Shown: positions 59,637 through 64,000 of the stretch, in pieces
How positions within the stretch are numbered: position 1 is the first letter of the stretch
How the letters are laid out: every line of letters begins with the position of its first letter
Assembly: GCF_016591715.1 (NCBI RefSeq)
Contig: NZ_AP024109.1
Location: 6,446,001 to 6,510,000, forward strand
Origin: Mesorhizobium sp. J8
GTDB taxonomy: Bacteria; Pseudomonadota; Alphaproteobacteria; Rhizobiales; Rhizobiaceae
Reading direction: 5' to 3'
Length of the DNA stretch: 64,000 bases
Notes under the pieces: generated by a model
Databases searched by the model: none
The model's input: the letters and a program-made list of their open reading frames with translations, nothing else
Told to the model about the DNA's origin: nothing
Made by a program: the position numbers and the translations under genes

Positions 59637-61997
59637 ATGGGGGCAATTGCCATGGTTCATTCCGGACGCTCGTTCTGGTCAGATCAGGGTTTGGCCAGGT
59701 TGATCATCCTGCTTGTCACGCTGATTGCCTCGCCGATCGGCGGCGCCAGGGCGCAGGAAGTCGAGACGGTTCGCGTCGCGACTTTCAATGCCTATCTGCT
59801 CTCGCCGATCTTCAAATGCGCCAATCCGAACTTTGCTGACTGTCTGGTGCAGATCCGGGGCCAGACCGAAAAGCAGGCCAGGCATCTGGCCGACACGATC
59901 CTGAAGGATACTGACCGCTTCGATATCATTGCCATCAACGAGGCATGGGATGAGGATGCCAAGCAGATCCTCATCGACAAGCTTTCACCAGTCTATCCGA
60001 ACTATGTCCGGAAAATCGACGCCGCGCTTTTGAAGATTCGACCGCAGGCTCTTGTCGACGCCATCACCAGTCTCGATCCGGCGGCTGCGGTGGCGATCTA
60101 TGGCGAGCCGGTCGAGAAGATCGACGGCGAGGACAGCGGCCTGATGTTGTTTGCCAAGAACGATTTCAAGTTCATGCCGCTGCCCGACGACAGCTTCAAA
60201 TGGGGCAGGAACGACGGCGAGACACTGGATGCGGTGACTGACGAGGTCGGCTTCACCCTCTACGACCATTGCGGCGGTGTCGACTGCCTGTCGGGGAAGG
60301 GCGCGGCGATCGTGCGGCTGCTGCATTTGCCCTCGCAAAGCAACTACACGGTGGTTTTCACCCATATGCAGGCTGACTATTTCGACAAAAACCCGGCCGA
60401 GCTGCATGCCGACGCGCGCGATGCGCAGTTCGATCAGATCGAGAAGCTGATCGAGACGACGCTGTCGCCTCTGACGGCAGCGCAACGCAAGCGCGAGCGC
60501 GTGCTGGTGATGGGCGACCTGAACGTGCCGCTGTTCCACCAGCCGACGGGCGAGTGGGCGCGCCGCTTCGCCACCCCCGGCACATACTGGACATCCCAGC
60601 ACTATGACAGCTGGGCGGTGACCAACCGTGCCGATCCCGGAATCTCCAACTACATCGATGGCGAGCGCTACGATTATATCCTCGCCGCACCGAAGCCCTA
60701 TCTGAGCGGCGGCATCGAGGGACCGATCTGCGTTCAGCACGTGACCATCCCGACCGATTTCGTCGACCTCGAAAGCGACCACAATCTTCTGACGGCCGAC
60801 CTCAACCTGGGCAATAATTTCTGCAGCCCGTCGATCGCCTATCCCGTCAATCTGGCGGCGAAAAAGGGGCCCGACGGCAAGCCGCAGGCCGAAGAGCTGA
60901 TCGATTTCAGGAACGGCCAGGACGTCACCCAGATTCGCTATCCGGGTTCCATGCAATGGTTCCATGTCGTGCGTCAGGACGCGGGCAGCTATTCGATCGG
61001 CCCCGACAATCCGGACGTCGACATCGACATCTACCAGCCGTCCAACATGACGACGCCGATCTCCAGCTACTATGGCAGCACGAGGACCGTGCAGGACGGC
61101 GAACACATCTTCACCGTGCACACCTATTCGCTGCCCAAGGAATTCTTCATCCGCGTCACCGGCAAGGACCGCAAATGGCAGGGCAACTACGCGCTCCTGG
61201 TGCGCCGCCACACCTGCGCGACCAGGGAAGAGGCCTGCCCGCTGCAGCCGGGCGAGCCGCCGCAATTCGCCTCGCTGACCGAAGCCGGCAGCCTGCTCGG
61301 CAATCAGGACGAAGCCTGGTTCCGCTTCGACGTCGTCGGCCAGGCCGACAGCGGCGCCGACCAGACCGTGACGCTGACCGCTGATGGCCTACCCGATCCG
61401 AGCCGCTACAAGGCGACGCTGGAGGAATTCGACAACCCGCATGGCGGCGAGCCGCCGGTCGCGATCTCAGGCACCAGCCGCATCGTAACCGACGCCATGG
61501 GCGACGGAACGCATGGTTATCTCGTCATTCACCAGGCCGCTGCCGGAAGCCAGCCGGTGCGGGTGCGCGCCTCCATGCAGACCACGGTGCGCAATCTCGA
61601 GCTCAAGGCGCTGATTTGCGAGGACGAGACCAATCCCGAATTCGGCTCCGACGACATCTTCACGCAATTGTCGATCGACAGCCGCACTATCCGCTTCCCG
61701 GCTGGGGGCGAGGTCGAGTTCGACTGCGACGACTCCGCCGACCAGAAGGACTGGGCGACACGCTTCGGCAGCACGGACCTTACCTTTGTCGACCATGCCG
61801 GGATGAAGGTGTTCGAGCAGGACGACACCAGCCCCAACGATCCCAGCCATGCCAAGGAGTTCCCCAGCCTGCCGGCCGGTGCCAGCTCGATAGATGGCGT
61901 GCGCAACCCGCTGATCTGGAATTTCGAGGGCGGCCGATACCGGCTGAACTACGAGCTGACGATGAGAAGGAACGAACCAGCGGCGGCAGCGCCGTGA
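59637..61997 (+). CDS. Secreted endonuclease/exonuclease/phosphatase-fold protein
   Basis: About 786 residues with a signal peptide (LIILLVTLIASPIGGARAQ). Residues about 40-400 carry the DNase I/sphingomyelinase fold: VRVATFNAYLLSP, DIIAINEAWDED, VMGDLNVPLF and DLESDHNLLTADL (catalytic Asp/His). The C-terminal half, about 380 residues, is beta-rich and unlike a known domain to me. A neutral sphingomyelinase-like phospholipase or an extracellular nuclease is likely. ATG 59637 (with GAGG) or 59652. Stands alone. Confidence 0.72.
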   Translation: MGAIAMVHSGRSFWSDQGLARLIILLVTLIASPIGGARAQEVETVRVATFNAYLLSPIFKCANPNFADCLVQIRGQTEKQARHLADTILKDTDRFDIIAINEAWDEDAKQILIDKLSPVYPNYVRKIDAALLKIRPQALVDAITSLDPAAAVAIYGEPVEKIDGEDSGLMLFAKNDFKFMPLPDDSFKWGRNDGETLDAVTDEVGFTLYDHCGGVDCLSGKGAAIVRLLHLPSQSNYTVVFTHMQADYFDKNPAELHADARDAQFDQIEKLIETTLSPLTAAQRKRERVLVMGDLNVPLFHQPTGEWARRFATPGTYWTSQHYDSWAVTNRADPGISNYIDGERYDYILAAPKPYLSGGIEGPICVQHVTIPTDFVDLESDHNLLTADLNLGNNFCSPSIAYPVNLAAKKGPDGKPQAEELIDFRNGQDVTQIRYPGSMQWFHVVRQDAGSYSIGPDNPDVDIDIYQPSNMTTPISSYYGSTRTVQDGEHIFTVHTYSLPKEFFIRVTGKDRKWQGNYALLVRRHTCATREEACPLQPGEPPQFASLTEAGSLLGNQDEAWFRFDVVGQADSGADQTVTLTADGLPDPSRYKATLEEFDNPHGGEPPVAISGTSRIVTDAMGDGTHGYLVIHQAAAGSQPVRVRASMQTTVRNLELKALICEDETNPEFGSDDIFTQLSIDSRTIRFPAGGEVEFDCDDSADQKDWATRFGSTDLTFVDHAGMKVFEQDDTSPNDPSHAKEFPSLPAGASSIDGVRNPLIWNFEGGRYRLNYELTMRRNEPAAAAP

Positions 61998-62056
61998 TCC
62001 GGTTGATCCGGTCCTTTCCGGTGCCGGTGGTGGAGATCGGCTCTGCCTGCGGTCTC

Positions 62057-62287
62057 CTACTCGGAAAAGCTCACGCTGACGCCGCGCTGACGGAAATAGG
62101 CCTGCATCAGCTTGCGGCCGGCGCGGTTGTTCTGCACCAGCTTGGTCGGATCGAAGACAGCTTGCTTTTTTCCCTCTCGCGCCAACGCTGCCTTGAGCGC
62201 CGCGATATGCGCATCGATGTCGGCATTGTCCGCTCGGAGTGAGGCATAGATGTTTTCGGTCGCCTCGGCCAAGGTCAGTTCGCTCAC
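62057..62287 (-). CDS. Hypothetical small protein, 76 residues
   Basis: GTG start at 62287 after AAAGGAC. The product SELTLAEATENIYASLRADNADIDAHIAALKAALA is helical and charged, with a conserved-looking RAGRKLMQAYFRQRGV segment near the C-terminus. A two-helix cytosolic protein, not recognised. It converges on the nuclease-like gene. Confidence 0.6.
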   Translation of the reverse strand: MSELTLAEATENIYASLRADNADIDAHIAALKAALAREGKKQAVFDPTKLVQNNRAGRKLMQAYFRQRGVSVSFSE

Positions 62288-62417
62288 GGGTGTAGTCCTT
62301 TGGTTGATCGGGCGGCGCATAACACAGATTCGTGGCCGCGCCGATACCATCCATTTGTTCCTCGCGTTTCGAGGGGACGGCTTCTATTTTGGTCGGGCCT
62401 AACAGGAGGGTTACGTT

Positions 62418-62684
62418 GTGAAGATACGCACGACGACGCACAATCATCCGGGAGAACCAGGCGTCATTCTGCTGGATCAGCCATTGGCGAACATGATCGT
62501 GGCGACCGACATTCGCGATGGCGCAACGACGCTGTTCGGAACCGTCGATCTCCAGGTGAACTATTCCGGCAAGTACGACATCAGAGTTGAACTGTCGCCG
62601 GACGAACTCACCCGCGTCTACCAGCTGCTGGTCAAAAATCTTCTCGGGAAAATCCAGGAGCTCACCGCCGAACCAGCGGCTTGA
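62418..62684 (+). CDS. Hypothetical small protein, 88 residues
   Basis: GTG at 62418 is preceded by an ideal AGGAGGG. The 88 residues are soluble, beta-then-helix: KIRTTTHNHPGEPGVILL at the start and SPDELTRVYQLLVKNLLGKIQEL at the end. Not recognised. Divergent from the 76-residue gene, with 130 bases between starts. 62685-62754 holds nothing seen. Confidence 0.6.
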   Translation: MKIRTTTHNHPGEPGVILLDQPLANMIVATDIRDGATTLFGTVDLQVNYSGKYDIRVELSPDELTRVYQLLVKNLLGKIQELTAEPAA

Positions 62685-62754
62685 AACTGTTTAACCCGGG
62701 ATTTCACATAAGCACCTGACACCGAGCCGCGCGAAGTTCGCGATGGCGGTATCC

Positions 62755-63861
62755 CTACTCTTTGACGATCTCCGTCACGCAGTGGACGTAGTCCATCCGA
62801 TGGCCCTCGGGGGCCTGCGCGACATCGGCTTCGTAGGCGCCGTAGAGATCGTCGACGATTGCGGCACGGTCATTGGCGGGACGCGAGGGATCGAGCGCGT
62901 TCGCAAAGACGGTTTCCGACCAGGAGCGGAGCGTCGGCACATAGGCCTTGGCGAAATCCTGCGCACTGCCATGGACCCGGAAGGCCTCGGCATAGGGGCA
63001 CGGCGTTACCATGGTGAAGATGTTCTCTAGTCTCAGCCCTGCCCGCGACACCGGCGAAGCGGGATCGCGGAAGGGCGCCGCGAACTCGTCCGGCGTCTTG
63101 TAGAATTGCTGGAACGTCGCGTCGACATATTCCGCCTCGCTGATCCGCCCCGCTGCAAGCAAATCGCGCCAATGGCGCGCGAAGCTGTCGAACATGTCGA
63201 CCCCGGTCGTGTGCCCGAGATAGCGCCCTTCCTCGTCGACGCAGAAGTTGGCCAGCGCCAGCCGGCCGCCGGACCTCAGCTCACGGGCCCTCGCCAACAG
63301 GATCGTCTCCCAATCGCGCAGCGCCTGCGCGCGAAACTGCGCCCGCTCGGCCTCGGTCGCGCCGACCGCCTGGACATGATCGGCGATCATGCAGGGCCGC
63401 TTGCTGATCCAGTGCATCGCCGTGGCGGAAAAGCCGAACGACAGCGAATTGTCCGGCAGGATCTGGCGGTAGAAACTGGTGCCGCTGCCGAAGATGTAGA
63501 GCCCGGGCGTTTCGGCCAGCGGAATGTCCGTCGAGTTCCCGAGCAGTCCCTGGCTCAACCGGAACAGGGTCGAGAAATCATTATGGGGCAGGTCGGTATA
63601 GGTGATCGAGATCGTACGGTCCGGTTCCCTCTCTCGAACGGCGCCGACCAGCCGCCGCATCATGTCCATCGAGGTGCCGCCGTCGGCGGCGCCGAAATCG
63701 GCGACGGCGAATGGCTGGCCATCGGCCAGTCGGGGCATCCCGGCGACCGCCTTGACGACGAGATCGCCGACCTTGTCGATGACGTATTTGGCGCCGACGG
63801 TGTTGGCCGAGTAGTAGCCCGCCCCACGCATGGCGATCTTCTGGCCCTCGGCTGCGCTCAT
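62755..63861 (-). CDS. SABATH-type SAM-dependent carboxyl methyltransferase
   Basis: A 368-residue protein with the SABATH layout known from plants: YYSAN near residue 16, VADFGAADGGTS (54-64, SAM-binding), YTDLPHNDFSTLF (88-100) and SFYRQILPDNSLSFGFSATAMHWIS (129-153). These enzymes methylate carboxyl groups of small acids (salicylate, jasmonate, indole-3-acetate). A bacterial homologue could modify a host hormone or a lipid acid. It starts 15 bases after the end of an upstream gene in the same direction, probably an operon. Confidence 0.85.
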   Translation of the reverse strand: MSAAEGQKIAMRGAGYYSANTVGAKYVIDKVGDLVVKAVAGMPRLADGQPFAVADFGAADGGTSMDMMRRLVGAVREREPDRTISITYTDLPHNDFSTLFRLSQGLLGNSTDIPLAETPGLYIFGSGTSFYRQILPDNSLSFGFSATAMHWISKRPCMIADHVQAVGATEAERAQFRAQALRDWETILLARARELRSGGRLALANFCVDEEGRYLGHTTGVDMFDSFARHWRDLLAAGRISEAEYVDATFQQFYKTPDEFAAPFRDPASPVSRAGLRLENIFTMVTPCPYAEAFRVHGSAQDFAKAYVPTLRSWSETVFANALDPSRPANDRAAIVDDLYGAYEADVAQAPEGHRMDYVHCVTEIVKE

Positions 63862-63876
63862 TTTGTTCTCCCCTTC

Positions 63877-64000
63877 TTATTCATCGTCCACCCGGCCGCC
63901 CCCTGCGCCGCGCATGCGCGATCGCTCGCTTTCAGGCACATAGGTTCTGGCGGCGAAGCAATTGAGCGCCGCAAGCGTCCGCTCGTCGATCGCGCCGCGC
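63877..64000 (-). CDS. Partial gene upstream of the SABATH methyltransferase, not identified
   Basis: On the minus strand an open frame runs from the window edge to TAA at 63877-63879. Visible C-terminal residues include AIDERTLAALNCFAARTYV and PESERSRMRGAGGGRVDDE. Only 40 residues are present. The end resembles to me a class of rhizobial proteins with a basic RGAG tail, but I cannot assign a function. Confidence 0.6.
   Translation of the reverse strand, partial: RGAIDERTLAALNCFAARTYVPESERSRMRGAGGGRVDDE

Noticed and set aside
1..64000. Integrase, transposase, phage or toxin-antitoxin genes
   Set aside because: None of the recognisable families was found on either strand. The only repeats are short palindromic elements.

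Overview
The window looks like chromosome of a GC-rich alphaproteobacterium of the Rhizobiales, most likely Mesorhizobium or a close Phyllobacteriaceae relative. This rests on a MucR/Ros regulator with a CxxD-H-H finger, a TGA-N9-TCA (RirA-type) iron box in front of exbB-exbD-tonB, many periplasmic-binding-protein ABC importers, and dispersed palindromic intergenic repeats of rhizobial style. No phage, transposase, integrase, CRISPR array or rRNA was seen. One tRNA (Ala, CGC anticodon) is present. The content is metabolic and transport-centred.

Layout. 1-4010: end of a BMP-type (nucleoside-like) ABC importer: binding protein, double ATPase, two permeases. 4057-7364: an SDR, an APC-family (ethanolamine-type) permease, and a divergent LuxR-type regulator with a palindrome between the last two. 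7514-11200: small membrane protein, LLM flavin oxidoreductase, ECF sigma factor fused to a SnoaL-like domain, ABM monooxygenase, DUF1127-like miniprotein, cysteine hydrolase. 11464-13954: exbB-exbD-tonB. 14116-22071: an amide-utilisation operon that joins an AmiC/AmiR sensor-antiterminator pair to a complete dipeptide-type ABC importer and an acetamidase/formamidase; its leader carries an intrinsic terminator and alternative helices. 22172-28767: Tat-exported multicopper oxidase, AsmA-family protein, a secreted small protein, tRNA-Ala, YggT and DUF167. 28873-36684: RpiR regulator, sugar-type ABC importer, SDR and M81 peptidase in a divergent cluster. 36799-41864: M3 oligopeptidase, NTF2-like protein, beta-carbonic anhydrase, DUF429 protein, pyridoxal kinase. 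41928-45921: small membrane protein, LemA, two TPM-domain proteins, GNAT, inorganic pyrophosphatase. 45963-50417: a ribose-type ABC importer. 50613-56200: cytosolic glucoamylase, 6-phosphogluconate dehydrogenase, glucose-6-phosphate dehydrogenase and a ROK/polyphosphate-type glucokinase, a compact route from glucan to pentose phosphate. 56407-63861: MucR, an aminotransferase, an MFS exporter, a large secreted DNase I/sphingomyelinase-fold protein, two small proteins and a bacterial SABATH-type methyltransferase; an unidentified partial gene closes the window.

Most interesting: (1) the amide operon, where predicted terminator and competing helices precede amiC and the operon encodes its own ANTAR antiterminator; (2) the glucoamylase-gnd-zwf-glucokinase module; (3) the plant-like SABATH methyltransferase; (4) dispersed palindromic repeats that supply the start, tail or stop of neighbouring genes; (5) a perfect 26-bp palindrome at 23861-23886. 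Gene functions are by motif reading and family knowledge; no database search was run.
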